This document shows, one piece after another, positions 55,590 through 64,000 of a DNA stretch of 64,000 nt (position 1 is its first letter; each line of letters opens with the position of its first letter). The notes under the pieces are model-generated. The model ran no database searches. It saw only the letters and a program-made list of their open reading frames with translations, and was not told the DNA's origin. Position numbers and translations under genes: made by a program. Source of the stretch: Planctomycetaceae bacterium (GTDB taxonomy: Bacteria > Planctomycetota > Planctomycetia > Pirellulales > Pirellulaceae); the NCBI GenBank assembly GCA_016794985.1, contig JAEUIQ010000007.1, forward strand, positions 1 to 64,000, written 5' to 3'.

Positions 55590-57887
55590 TTATGATCGAG
55601 TTTTGCTAGAACTTCCATCTGCATCATCTTTAACGTTCTCATGCATCCAGTATTTTATCAGAGGCGCGAGAAGCAAACACAGTAGTCCGCACCCAACGGC
55701 GACCCAGGTAATTTGATTGAAGACCGATGCACTGGTTTCAAGCGTTGCCAATGCAGAAGGAACGTCGCTGATGCTGTCACCTGCTTTTCCTTTGGCACCG
55801 GCAAACTGCGAGATGATCCCGGCCATGTATTGGCTGAACCCAGTCGCCAGAAACCACCCTCCCATCAGAGTGCTAACCAAGTGTTTCGCTGAAAGCTTCG
55901 TCATCGCCGACAAACCTACCGGAGACAAACACAATTCGCCCGTCGTGTGCAAGTAATAGGCCAACACTAACCACCAAGCCGAAACCATGCCTTGTTCGTT
56001 AGCTTGAGCAGCGCCGTACACCATGGCATAGAATCCAAATCCGAGTTGGATCAATCCCAACCCAAACTTCACAGGTGCCGAAGGATTCAATCCCTTGGTT
56101 TGCAGCCATGTCCACAAGGCATTAAACACTAACGCAAACACCAAAATAAAGACCGCATTCAGTGCTTGAAATATCGAAGCGGGCAGTTCCGCACTGCGCT
56201 CGACAATCATCATCGAAACATGGTTTTCAGTCAGCGGCCATTCGACCTCAAAGTTTGCATGTTGAGGCAACCCAAGGAACAACTTTCGCAATCCATCCAA
56301 GTCGTCCAACGTAAACGTTTGGCCTTGGTACTGGTAGCCAACTTGGGCTTGCGTCGGTTGGATCCTAACTGTCGTGCCGACCATGTCCTCGGTCACTAAT
56401 CGAGTGGAGCTAACACGCATCACATTGCGATCAGTGAACAGGCTCATACTGTTCCCCGCCTGCTCGAAGAACGCGAAAAAAAGCAAATTGAAAAAAATTA
56501 GAACCATGGCCGCCAGCATTCGATCGCGATACAGCCACGGCAAGCGAAATATCTCAATCAACAAGTATCCGTAGGCAACAAACCCTAGGACCATCAAAAC
56601 CAATCCCGCAGGCTTGCTAATTTCCTCCAAGACTGTCGCCGAGAATTTCCCAAAACTGGTTAAGTCGTCGTCCGCCTTCAAAACCCAAACGCTCTTTTGA
56701 CCGTCATTCGCGAGTCGCGCGATCGCGTCGTTGTCGAGTGTCTGGCCCGCGCTAACAATCGCTTTCCCGTTTCCATCGAGAACTTCATTGGCCGTCGTCG
56801 AGCCAACTAACTTCGGGTCATCGATTCTGAGCTCTTTTGTCCCTTTGCAAATGCTTGGGGAGAGAAGAGACACGCCGCTGCGAGTTTTTGCTGGTACCAC
56901 GATCGGTTGGCTATTGACCGCTTTAGCCACTTCTTCGCTAAGTGAATATTTTGCTACCAATTCGGCTCGAGCCGCACGCAGGTCGGCCTCGGTCTTGTTA
57001 TTCTCTTCCGCGGGCATCAATGGTGAAAAGCCCGAAACAAGCATGGCAAAGATTGGAATCGAAACGGCCACACCGACAAAAACCTTCCAGTCGTGTCGCG
57101 CATCTGTGTTCTCGGGACGTTGACCCACCCATTGCGGCAGCCCACCACGATTCAGGGCCACGAACGATATCACCGCCGAAGCGAGCAGGCTAATCGCCAC
57201 GAAGATATTGACACCAATCGCAGCGATGTTATCTGGTCGAAATATCAGCAAGGAAACGCCGGTCGCAATTGCTGACACCATGATTAGAGCTGCTGTTAAC
57301 ATGTTGGGCATGACGAAGACCGCTAGACCAACCATCATTCCAATCGTGGCAAGCCCGAATCCATAGTGCCACCCATAATATTCGCCAACATATCCACAGA
57401 GCAACGGACTGATTGCAGCCCCCAAGTTGATACCCATATAGAAAATGTTGAATCCATTGTCGCGACGTGCGTCACCATTCCCATACAATTGCCCAACCAT
57501 GGTCGAGATGTTGGGTTTAAAAAAACCATTCCCCACTATCAGAAGTGCCAGGGCAAAATAGAACGGCAGTTCACTTTCAATCGTCATCAACAAGTGGCCC
57601 GCCGACATCAATATTCCGCCGAGAATGACCGCGTATCGCTTCCCTAAGATGCGGTCGGCCAATAGTCCTCCGATGAAGGGTGTCATGTAAACGAGGGATG
57701 TGTAGGCCCCGTAGATCGAAGAAGCTTGGAAATCGTTCATTCCAAGCAAGCCCTTGGTCATGTAAAAAATTAGAATAGCCCGCATGCCATAGTAGGAGAA
57801 TCGCTCCCACATTTCGGCGAAAAACAACGTGTACAAGCCGGCCGGATGGCCCAATACGTTGGGTTGGCTTTCAACTTCTTTCGACAT
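55590..57887 (-). CDS. POT (PTR2) family proton-dependent peptide transporter
   Basis: A 765-residue MFS transporter. The proton-coupling motif E25-M-W-E28-R29 (FFAEMWERFSYYGM) and FIGGLLADRILGKRYAVI (the A-motif loop) are clear; FNIFYMGINLGA is the POT signature. It is far longer than the usual ~500 because of a soluble insertion at about 290-420 and an enlarged loop at about 480-575. It imports di- and tripeptides with protons. The ATG at 57887 has GGAGAAG upstream. The M24 peptidase follows by 9 bp. Confidence 0.92.
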   Translation of the reverse strand: MSKEVESQPNVLGHPAGLYTLFFAEMWERFSYYGMRAILIFYMTKGLLGMNDFQASSIYGAYTSLVYMTPFIGGLLADRILGKRYAVILGGILMSAGHLLMTIESELPFYFALALLIVGNGFFKPNISTMVGQLYGNGDARRDNGFNIFYMGINLGAAISPLLCGYVGEYYGWHYGFGLATIGMMVGLAVFVMPNMLTAALIMVSAIATGVSLLIFRPDNIAAIGVNIFVAISLLASAVISFVALNRGGLPQWVGQRPENTDARHDWKVFVGVAVSIPIFAMLVSGFSPLMPAEENNKTEADLRAARAELVAKYSLSEEVAKAVNSQPIVVPAKTRSGVSLLSPSICKGTKELRIDDPKLVGSTTANEVLDGNGKAIVSAGQTLDNDAIARLANDGQKSVWVLKADDDLTSFGKFSATVLEEISKPAGLVLMVLGFVAYGYLLIEIFRLPWLYRDRMLAAMVLIFFNLLFFAFFEQAGNSMSLFTDRNVMRVSSTRLVTEDMVGTTVRIQPTQAQVGYQYQGQTFTLDDLDGLRKLFLGLPQHANFEVEWPLTENHVSMMIVERSAELPASIFQALNAVFILVFALVFNALWTWLQTKGLNPSAPVKFGLGLIQLGFGFYAMVYGAAQANEQGMVSAWWLVLAYYLHTTGELCLSPVGLSAMTKLSAKHLVSTLMGGWFLATGFSQYMAGIISQFAGAKGKAGDSISDVPSALATLETSASVFNQITWVAVGCGLLCLLLAPLIKYWMHENVKDDADGSSSKTRS

Positions 57888-57960
57888 CCGAGGCTTCTCC
57901 CACAATTCTTATCAAACGTTTCGTGACCAAAAAACGCGGCAAACCATGCACGGCCCCATT

Positions 57961-58701
57961 TTAGCCAGCACGAAACTCACTTTCAGCCCCAGCAGTCGAC
58001 AAATTTGCGTTAGACAAATTTGCGTTAGACAAATCTGCGTTCGCCAAATCGCCAGCACGGCGGCACAGCCAGACAAATGCCAAGAAATCATACAAGCCGT
58101 GCGCAATCATGGCACCGACCAAGCCGCCTCCACATACAACCACCCCCGAAAAGACCAGACCCATCATTGTCGCCAACGCACAGTACGCACGGGTGATGGC
58201 GTGGCACAAACCGAATACGATGCTGGTCAGTAAGATAGCCCCGGCAAAAGCCCAACGCTCGGTTGGTGAAGGTGCGAGGCCCAACGACATCGGAGAATCG
58301 AATAATCCGCGCAAGCCTAGTTCGAACCAACCTTGCATCGCCCAGCGGAATAACAACTCTTCGCCGATACCCGCCAACATTGCCAGAACCAGCAACTGCC
58401 AATAGCGACACTTCCGCAAAGACGGAATCAGTACTTGGTCAAGTATTTGCTGAATCTCAGTTAACCAAGCCCAGCCTCTTTGGCTCAGTAACCAAACCCC
58501 AGCGAACATGACCATCGCGAGCATTGCCCCGCCAGAGACTGCGAACCAAGGGCCACGCCCCAGCCACGAATCGGACCACAAGGGTTCCGAAGCCGTCATT
58601 GCAAACTTCAGAGCCAATCCCAACAGGAAACCAAGCACCAAAATCAGGGACTGGAATGCCATCATTGCATTCCAGCTAATCAATGAGTTCCGGCTAATCA
58701 A
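57961..58701 (-). CDS. CPBP family intramembrane metalloprotease with pentapeptide-like tail
   Basis: A 246-residue polytopic protein. GIGEELLFRWAMQG (EExxxR motif, about 119-132) and FGLCHAITRAYCALATMMGLVFSGV (the HxxxR-type second motif) mark the CPBP/Abi family of membrane-embedded proteases. About six helices are seen. The C-terminus carries the tail ANADLSNANLSNANLST, a short pentapeptide-repeat-like run encoded by a 15-bp tandem repeat. The N-terminus starts in an 18-bp repeat, so the start is uncertain: TTG at 58701 or ATG at 58665. It lies 12 bp downstream of the DUF6800 gene. Confidence 0.85.
   Translation of the reverse strand: MISRNSLISWNAMMAFQSLILVLGFLLGLALKFAMTASEPLWSDSWLGRGPWFAVSGGAMLAMVMFAGVWLLSQRGWAWLTEIQQILDQVLIPSLRKCRYWQLLVLAMLAGIGEELLFRWAMQGWFELGLRGLFDSPMSLGLAPSPTERWAFAGAILLTSIVFGLCHAITRAYCALATMMGLVFSGVVVCGGGLVGAMIAHGLYDFLAFVWLCRRAGDLANADLSNANLSNANLSTAGAESEFRAG
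57998..58050. repeat. 15-bp tandem repeat in the 3' end of the CPBP gene
   Basis: Unit gacaaatttgcgtta is present twice exactly (57998-58012, 58013-58027), with a third diverged unit at 58028-58042 and a partial fourth. It keeps frame and encodes the A-(D/N)-L-S-N tail. Confidence 0.88.
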
Positions 58702-58714
58702 TGCGTTCCGGCTC
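58667..58714. repeat. 18-bp tandem repeat at the CPBP start
   Basis: Unit g(c/a)(a/g)ttcc(a/g)gctaatcaat occurs at 58667-58684 and 58685-58702, with a partial third copy running into the stop of the DUF6800 gene. It multiplies in-frame TTG start candidates. Confidence 0.8.
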
Positions 58715-58895
58715 AGCCGCCAATCCCCAGCTGTTTGATCATGGCTTCAGCGCCAGGCGAAGTACGGCGCAGCTTGGTGGCGATCAGCAATTTTTCGTTC
58801 TTCGAGGCCTTTTCGAGACGCTTCTTCCATTTGTCAAACTGAGCTTTGCGCTTGCGTCGTCTTCGTAACTCTCTTTGTCGTTCACTTCCAGCCAT
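58713..58895 (-). CDS. DUF6800 family mini-protein
   Basis: A 60-residue, strongly basic protein: MAGSERQRELRRRRKRKAQF at the N-terminus, then a helical KKRLEKASKNEKLLIATKLRRTSPG and a C-terminal AEAMIKQLGIGG. This is the DUF6800 family of very small planctomycete proteins. The Arg/Lys-rich start suggests RNA or ribosome binding, but this is inference. A ribosome site (AGGGAA) precedes the ATG. It lies 12 bp before the CPBP gene. Confidence 0.85.
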   Translation of the reverse strand: MAGSERQRELRRRRKRKAQFDKWKKRLEKASKNEKLLIATKLRRTSPGAEAMIKQLGIGG

Positions 58896-59113
58896 ACTTT
58901 ATTTCCCTAGCGGAACATATTCCTAATTAATCTCAAAGCCCGGGACGCGAGATTGTAGCAGCTTCCAACCACGAAGCAAGCGAGTTTTCACGACCTACAG
59001 CCGTGCAGACCTGGGGTTTTTGGAAAAATTTGGGGATTTGCGATTGAGGGTCCGCGAATTTGCGGACAGAATTGGGGGGCCTCCAAATTCGTTATCCCGA
59101 TGTTGACAGTCGA

Positions 59114-61237
59114 ATGATCAAACCACTGCCGCTGCTTGCCCCTGAAAGTCCAAACAGCGACCCAAATTGGGTTGACTACGTCAGTCAATTGCCGCCGACG
59201 GGACCCTTGCCGCCCATTGCCAATCGGCGCCCCTTGCCAATGTCGTGGAAAGAAGTGCGGCAGTATGGCTGGGATGAAATCGATATCGTGATCGTAACAG
59301 GCGATGCGTACATCGACCATGCAAGTTTTGCGATGGCGATACTGGGGCGAGTTTTGCAAGCCGCGGGATATCGGGTCGCGATCCTCAGCCAGCCGGACTG
59401 GCATTCATGCGAACCGTGGAAGATTTTTGGGCAGCCTCGTCTGTATTTCGCCATCAGTGCTGGCAATATGGATTCGATGATCAATCACTACACCGCCAGC
59501 AAAAAAGTACGGAACAGTGATGCATACTCGCCCGGCGGAAAGATTGGACTGCGTCCCGACCGTGCGACCCTAGCCTATTGTCAGCGGGCTCGAGAAGCGT
59601 TCAAGAGTGTTCCCGTCATCGCGGGAGGAGTGGAAGCTAGTTTGCGCCGTTTGGCTCACTACGATTATTGGAGCGACAAGGTGCGGCGTTCGATCCTCTT
59701 GGATAGTAAAGCCGACTTGGTCGCCTATGGCATGGGTGAAAACTCGATTTTGGAGATTTCTCATCGTTTGGCGCAAGGACAGACCGTCAAAGACTTACGG
59801 CAGATGCGCGGCGTGGCTTATTGTCTTGGGGCCAGCGAAACGCCTCCGCCAGACGCGTTAGTCCTCCCAAGCTTTGAAGACGTCTGCCAAAGCAAAGAAA
59901 AGTTTGCACTAGCTACCAAGATTATTCACCAGGAGACGAACCCTTACAACGCCAAAACTCTGGTGCAGTACCATGATCGCCAAGCTGTTGTGGTTACGCC
60001 TCCCCAGTTTCCGATCCCGCAAGTCGCCATGGATCGTATTTATGATTTGCCCTACACGCGTCAGCAACATCCCACCTACAAAGAGCCTGTACCAGCTTTT
60101 GACATGATCAAAGATTCTGTGACGATCATGCGTGGTTGTTTTGGAGGCTGCACTTTTTGCTCGATCACTGCGCATCAAGGCCGCATCATCCAATCTCGAA
60201 GCGAAACGTCGATCCTCAATGAAGTTCAACAAATCGCCGAGTCTCCGAAGTTTAAAGGCACGATTTCCGATATCGGTGGCCCCACTGCCAATATGTATCA
60301 GATGCGTTGCACTCGGCCGGAAGTTGAAGCCAAGTGTCGGCGCCAGTCTTGCGTACACCCTTCGATCTGCAAGCTTCTGGGAACCGATCACGGTCCCATT
60401 ATTCAATTGATGAAAAAGTCTCGCGAAATCGAGGGTGTGAAGAAGGTAAACGTCGCCAGCGGGATTCGCATGGACTTGGCCCGCTTAAGCCCCGAGTACT
60501 TGCACGAATTGGCTGCTCATCATGTCGGCGGACAACTCAAGGTCGCTCCCGAGCACACGAGCGACACGGTGCTCCACCTCATGCGGAAGCCAAACAATAT
60601 CGACTTTGAAGACTTTACAAACAAGTTCAAGGAAGAAAGCCGAAAGGTCGGCAAAAAGCAACGAATCATTCCGTATTATATTGCCAGTCACCCGGGTTCA
60701 GACATCAATGCGATGATTGACCTTGCGCTGTTCCTCAAGCGGACAGGCTATCGTCCGGACCAGGTTCAAGACTTTATCCCCGCACCTTTAGACGTGGCGA
60801 CGGCCATGTATTACACGGAACTTGATCCCTTTACTATGAAGCCAGTTTACGTTGCCAAACGAATTCGCGAACGTAAAATGCAACGCGCCTTGATGCAGTT
60901 CTTCAAGCCGGAAAATTACTTCGATGTTCGCGAAGCTTTGTTGTCAGTTGGTCGTAAAGATCTGATCGGTAACGGCTGCGATTGTTTGATACCTGCCACC
61001 CCGCCCCGTGAAGCGATTCTCAAACGCCGGAAAACCGCGGGAAAACAGTTCGGCGATTTTGTTCACCAAATTGATGCAAAAACTGGCCGCAAAGGTCAAC
61101 GAACGTCGCGGCACCAGTCAAGCTTGGGCTACCGACCCGAAAGAAGTTCAACGAAGGGACCGCCAAACGGCAAATCTTCTACCCAACCAAGAACTGAAAA
61201 CAAACGATCGGGTGAAAAACGCGGAACAGATTCATGA
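59114..61237 (+). CDS. YgiQ family radical SAM protein
   Basis: A protein of about 707 residues. The N-terminal domain (DEIDIVIVTGDAYIDH, about 50-65) is typical of YgiQ, and the radical SAM core has the iron-sulfur motif RGCFGGCTFCS, with C-x3-C-x2-C binding a 4Fe-4S cluster. Later conserved pieces are GGPTANMYQM, KVAPEHTSD and YYIASHPGSD. The reaction of YgiQ proteins is not established. The C-terminal ~70 residues are Lys/Arg/Ser-rich. The ATG at 59114 is chosen; the frame extends to a TTG at 59060 within a small hairpin (gtccgc-gaattt-gcggac). It overlaps rsmH by 4 bp. Confidence 0.9.
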   Translation: MIKPLPLLAPESPNSDPNWVDYVSQLPPTGPLPPIANRRPLPMSWKEVRQYGWDEIDIVIVTGDAYIDHASFAMAILGRVLQAAGYRVAILSQPDWHSCEPWKIFGQPRLYFAISAGNMDSMINHYTASKKVRNSDAYSPGGKIGLRPDRATLAYCQRAREAFKSVPVIAGGVEASLRRLAHYDYWSDKVRRSILLDSKADLVAYGMGENSILEISHRLAQGQTVKDLRQMRGVAYCLGASETPPPDALVLPSFEDVCQSKEKFALATKIIHQETNPYNAKTLVQYHDRQAVVVTPPQFPIPQVAMDRIYDLPYTRQQHPTYKEPVPAFDMIKDSVTIMRGCFGGCTFCSITAHQGRIIQSRSETSILNEVQQIAESPKFKGTISDIGGPTANMYQMRCTRPEVEAKCRRQSCVHPSICKLLGTDHGPIIQLMKKSREIEGVKKVNVASGIRMDLARLSPEYLHELAAHHVGGQLKVAPEHTSDTVLHLMRKPNNIDFEDFTNKFKEESRKVGKKQRIIPYYIASHPGSDINAMIDLALFLKRTGYRPDQVQDFIPAPLDVATAMYYTELDPFTMKPVYVAKRIRERKMQRALMQFFKPENYFDVREALLSVGRKDLIGNGCDCLIPATPPREAILKRRKTAGKQFGDFVHQIDAKTGRKGQRTSRHQSSLGYRPERSSTKGPPNGKSSTQPRTENKRSGEKRGTDS

Positions 61238-62196
61238 TCGACGAAGTGTCCAACGAACCCGCCGAATCACTGGATTCGACAGTTCATGTTCCGGTAATGC
61301 CAAGCGAAGTTTTGTCCGCGCTGGATGTGCGCCCCGGTATGATTATTGTTGATGGAACCCTGGGCGGCGGTGGCCATTCACGAATGATCGCCTCTTTGGT
61401 TGGTCCAACGGGTCAAGTGATTGGTGTTGATCGTGATCCCCTCGCGGTTGCCCGAACGAAAGAAACTCTTCGCGATCTTCCGGTCCACACGTATGCCGCA
61501 AATTACGCCGATATCCCCGAAGTCTTGGCTGAATGCCAGATTCCTTTGGTAGACGCCATCTTGCTGGATCTAGGCTTGAGCAGCGACCAATTGGCTGATC
61601 GAGAAAGGGGTTTTAGCTATTTGAGCGACGGTGAACTTGACCTAAGATTCGATACTTCCACAGGGACTCCCGCATGGATGTTAGTGGAGAAGCTGAGCGA
61701 AACCCATTTGGCGGATCTGATCTACAAGTACGGAGAGGAACGCTACAGTCGAAGGATTGCTCGACGGATCATTCAAGAGCGACAGGCACGGCCCATTCGC
61801 TCGGCACGACAGTTGGCTACTCTGTTGCGTCAATGTGTACCTCGGTCCAAGAATCACTCGATCGATCCTGCGACGCGAACATTTCAAGCCTTGCGGATCG
61901 CCGTTAATGACGAACTCAAGTGGCTTGAAGTTGCCCTACGTCGTTTCCCGGCGTGTTTGAAACCACAGGGCAAACTGGTTGTGATCAGTTTTCATTCTCT
62001 TGAGGACAGAATTGTCAAGAATGCGTTTCGCGATGATCCACGGCTTGAAGTAGTAACGCGAAAACCGCTTCGTCCATCGGATTCGGAAGTGGAAAGCAAC
62101 AATCGTTCTCGCAGCAGCCGGTTGCGTGTCGCGGTGCGGAATGATCGGTCGGCCGAGGACATCTTCGTTCACGCTCCGCAACCCGGCCGACGCTAG
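61234..62196 (+). CDS. rsmH: 16S rRNA (cytosine(1402)-N(4))-methyltransferase
   Basis: A 320-residue RsmH (MraW). The N-terminal HVPVMPSEVLSAL and GTLGGGGHSRMIA (SAM-binding), then IGVDRDPLAVA, DAILLDLGLSSDQLAD, ERGFSY and DLRFDT are all typical; the C-terminal ISFHSLEDRIVKNAF is the last family motif. It methylates C1402 of 16S rRNA. It overlaps the YgiQ gene by 4 bp. In most bacteria it heads the division cluster (ftsL, ftsI, murE); here no such genes follow. Confidence 0.97.
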   Translation: MIDEVSNEPAESLDSTVHVPVMPSEVLSALDVRPGMIIVDGTLGGGGHSRMIASLVGPTGQVIGVDRDPLAVARTKETLRDLPVHTYAANYADIPEVLAECQIPLVDAILLDLGLSSDQLADRERGFSYLSDGELDLRFDTSTGTPAWMLVEKLSETHLADLIYKYGEERYSRRIARRIIQERQARPIRSARQLATLLRQCVPRSKNHSIDPATRTFQALRIAVNDELKWLEVALRRFPACLKPQGKLVVISFHSLEDRIVKNAFRDDPRLEVVTRKPLRPSDSEVESNNRSRSSRLRVAVRNDRSAEDIFVHAPQPGRR

Positions 62197-62360
62197 CCGT
62201 CGTTTGACTCGCTCCCTGTGCAACATTGGGAGCATTGGTCATTGCAGCAGTGCCTGCCCGTCAAGCTCGAATAAAAAGATCTAAAGGCTCTTGCCGCCTC
62301 AAGCGTGATTACTGTTTGAATGAATGATGGCGCAATGTACCCGCTAACGGTCCCTGGACA

Positions 62361-63998
62361 TCAACATCCGAGCCACTCACGAAGAAATTGTTTCGGTCGC
62401 CCATCCGCGGAATTGAGCCCCGATTCTCCGAATCGATCATTTCGATCAATCCACTGGGCGTAAATGACCCCGTGGATCCAAGGCAAGGCCGAGAGGAGTC
62501 GCGAGAACTCGAGAATAAAGTCTCGCTGGGTTGTTTCAGAAGGAGCGTCTTTGACCCCCGGTGCAAAGATCATCCGTTTTGGTTCGGCACTTGGCCGACT
62601 GGGAACTCGAAGAAACGCCAAAACGGGAACGCCCCAGACCGCCCATCGCTGCAACTCCATGACCCATTGCAGTGGATCCCGCGGTAATGTCCCCGAAGGA
62701 AAGTATCCAAGATCTAGCTCTAGTCCGATCGCCTGGACGGGAACTCTTTCCTTCGCCAACTTTCCCAGAAACTGATCCGGATGTTGGCCGCCGACGCTCC
62801 ACGCCAGTCTCTCGCCCAGTGGCTGCGAAAATGAAATCATGGTTGGCAATTGCGGAGCGAGCCGAGCAATGGTTTCCAATCCGGAACGAACGAGATGGTA
62901 CTGTATTGTGGGCGTCAAACCCGCAACGCCCGTACCGTTGATGCCACTTACCAAATGAACCATGTCGATATGCGGTTGCCACAAAGGTAATTGCTTGCCA
63001 AGAAACCCGGAGAACGCCTCACTCACGGAACTCCCATCACTGCCGATCTTTACACCCTCGGGCAAGCACGATTCCCGCAACGGCAAAACGGGTCCCCAGA
63101 TGATACGCCGACCTTTTTGCCTAATTTCAGCCACAACGTCCGGAATCTGATTTTCAACGTTCACCGTATTTTCGATACGGGCGGATCTTTTCCAATCATT
63201 CCCGACCTCAAGCCACTTCAACTCAGGCATCGAACAAACGTCCGCTAACCGAGTTCGGATCTCAGAAGAATCACCCAGGATATCAGCCGAGTGAATGCTC
63301 TCTTTGGGCTTGTCTCGTCTAGCAAACAAGGGAAGGCCAAAAAGCTTGCGCCGAGCCGGTAAGTGTGATGAAATGGTCTCAGGCACTAGCCCCAAGTCCT
63401 CCAACTCGATCTGCAAGCCAGTTCCGAACTTGGCTGTCGATGGATTTTCGGAACCTGTTGGCCGTTGCCCGGTCGTTGCCTGTTCTCGAAATGGTTGAAA
63501 AACGTCAATGCCCTGGGCCTTTGCCAACGAGCCAGGCAACACCGACAACAAGTGATGCCCCCGCCCCATAATTGGCCACAACAACTCGCTGCAATTTGGC
63601 TGATCTTGCTTTCGCCAACAGCTCAAGAACTTGTGGGTGATTTCCTGCAGTTCCCCGGCAAACATGTCTGGCACTTCAAGACCATTGCTTTGCCAAACCT
63701 CGGCACCACGCCGCAAGCGAGAGATGACGCCACGGACCAATTCCAATTCCATGCGATAGGGACGCCATTGCGGAAACAACCAAACCGTGGGCAGCAGGAC
63801 TCGTTCCCCAGTTGGCATGGTGACCAAAGCTTGAAGGCGACAAGCGTCGTGCTCCAATAGTGTCACCGTCAAACGATCATTTTCCCACTTGATTTGCGAC
63901 GGGATAGGCGATTCCATCATGTCTGAAGCGATCAAACACGATCTTTGTGCGAGTGGCAACCACCGTTCGTCCGGAATATAAAAGACAAATTGGCTCAT
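62361..63998 (-). CDS. GH10-like protein, probable catalytic residues missing
   Basis: A 545-residue protein, probably complete. The N-terminal ~160 residues (MSQFVFYIPDERWLPL..., WLFPQWRPYRMELELVRG) are a helical/beta module seen in planctomycete xylanase-like proteins. The rest resembles a GH10 TIM barrel: LKWLEVGNDWKRS where the acid/base NE would lie, AIGLELDLGYFP in the place of the GIGxQ strand, VPVLAFLRVPS where the nucleophile TElD would lie, and a final IYAQWIDRNDRFGESGLNSADGRPKQFL that matches the GH10 end. The usual Glu residues are not visible. The gene starts 2 bp inside the window edge; a longer protein cannot be excluded. Confidence 0.5.
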   Translation of the reverse strand: MSQFVFYIPDERWLPLAQRSCLIASDMMESPIPSQIKWENDRLTVTLLEHDACRLQALVTMPTGERVLLPTVWLFPQWRPYRMELELVRGVISRLRRGAEVWQSNGLEVPDMFAGELQEITHKFLSCWRKQDQPNCSELLWPIMGRGHHLLSVLPGSLAKAQGIDVFQPFREQATTGQRPTGSENPSTAKFGTGLQIELEDLGLVPETISSHLPARRKLFGLPLFARRDKPKESIHSADILGDSSEIRTRLADVCSMPELKWLEVGNDWKRSARIENTVNVENQIPDVVAEIRQKGRRIIWGPVLPLRESCLPEGVKIGSDGSSVSEAFSGFLGKQLPLWQPHIDMVHLVSGINGTGVAGLTPTIQYHLVRSGLETIARLAPQLPTMISFSQPLGERLAWSVGGQHPDQFLGKLAKERVPVQAIGLELDLGYFPSGTLPRDPLQWVMELQRWAVWGVPVLAFLRVPSRPSAEPKRMIFAPGVKDAPSETTQRDFILEFSRLLSALPWIHGVIYAQWIDRNDRFGESGLNSADGRPKQFLREWLGC

Positions 63999-64000
63999 TT

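Noticed and set aside
57829..58233. Plus-strand frame encoding repeated RQICV
   Set aside because: It is the antisense of the 15-bp repeat in the CPBP gene, so the repeated peptide is a by-product.
1..64000. Search for tRNA, rRNA, CRISPR arrays, insertion sequences and prophage genes
   Set aside because: No cloverleaf-like sequence, repeat-spacer array, transposase motif or phage structural gene was recognised by eye; a covariance-model search would be needed to exclude small RNAs.

Overview
The window looks like a chromosomal segment of a planctomycete, most probably a member of the Pirellulaceae. The reasons are its lineage-typical gene content: a YTV-repeat secreted protein, two giant PVC-type CxxCH heme proteins with HEAT repeats, a PEP-CTERM protein, a DUF6800 mini-protein, Tat-exported sugar-isomerase and Gfo/Idh-type proteins, an ECF sigma operon, a Ser/Thr kinase with a regulatory tail, and rsmH outside any ftsL/ftsI cluster. 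Coding density is high and base composition looks even. I saw no tRNA, rRNA, CRISPR array, prophage or insertion sequence.

Layout. 1-6.6 kb: the end of a sugar-phosphate isomerase, a 15-bp tandem repeat, the YTV-repeat protein, an M61 peptidase with a PDZ domain, an exported alpha/beta hydrolase and a small lipoprotein. 7.0-11.2 kb: an ABC-2 type permease and two CNNM/CBS membrane proteins in a row. 11.2-18.3 kb (minus strand): a heme/HEAT giant protein, a PEP-CTERM subtilase-like protein, cysC, a TPMT-like methyltransferase and a GNAT enzyme. 18.5-30.5 kb: a conserved membrane protein, a Tat isomerase, an acyl desaturase, a DUF4404 protein, then a plus-strand run (oxidoreductase, thioredoxin-fold protein, HAD phosphatase, M20 peptidase, second heme/HEAT giant) and a minus-strand zinc-ribbon membrane protein. 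31.0-34.5 kb: an ECF sigma operon ending in a VWA protein. 34.8-41.7 kb: an ABC exporter pair followed by four envelope proteins, two of them DUF3299-like paralogues. 42.2-46.0 kb: a secreted protein, a kinase with a pseudo-receiver, and a BrkB-family membrane protein. 46.2-51.1 kb: the ribonucleotide reductase locus nrdA-nrdB. 51.1-58.9 kb (minus strand): a BON protein, recR, metF, a nucleotidyltransferase-like protein, an M24 peptidase, a POT transporter, a CPBP protease and a DUF6800 protein. 59.1-64 kb: a YgiQ radical SAM protein, rsmH, and a GH10-like protein on the minus strand.

The clearest biological story is the ribonucleotide reductase. The small subunit has Phe at the radical-tyrosine position and Glu for the first metal-ligand Asp, with all ligand spacings matching, which is the signature of the chlamydial class Ic Mn/Fe enzyme. 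Its promoter carries two NrdR-like boxes 31 bp apart lying on the -35 and -10 elements. A long untranslated leader precedes nrdA, and a rho-independent terminator sits between nrdA and nrdB. Other points worth following are the ABC/DUF3299 cluster, the ECF-coiled coil-VWA operon, a nucleotidyltransferase-like protein that has lost its catalytic aspartates, a protease gene flanked by in-frame micro-repeats, and two enzymes (GH10-like, S8-like) with altered active sites.
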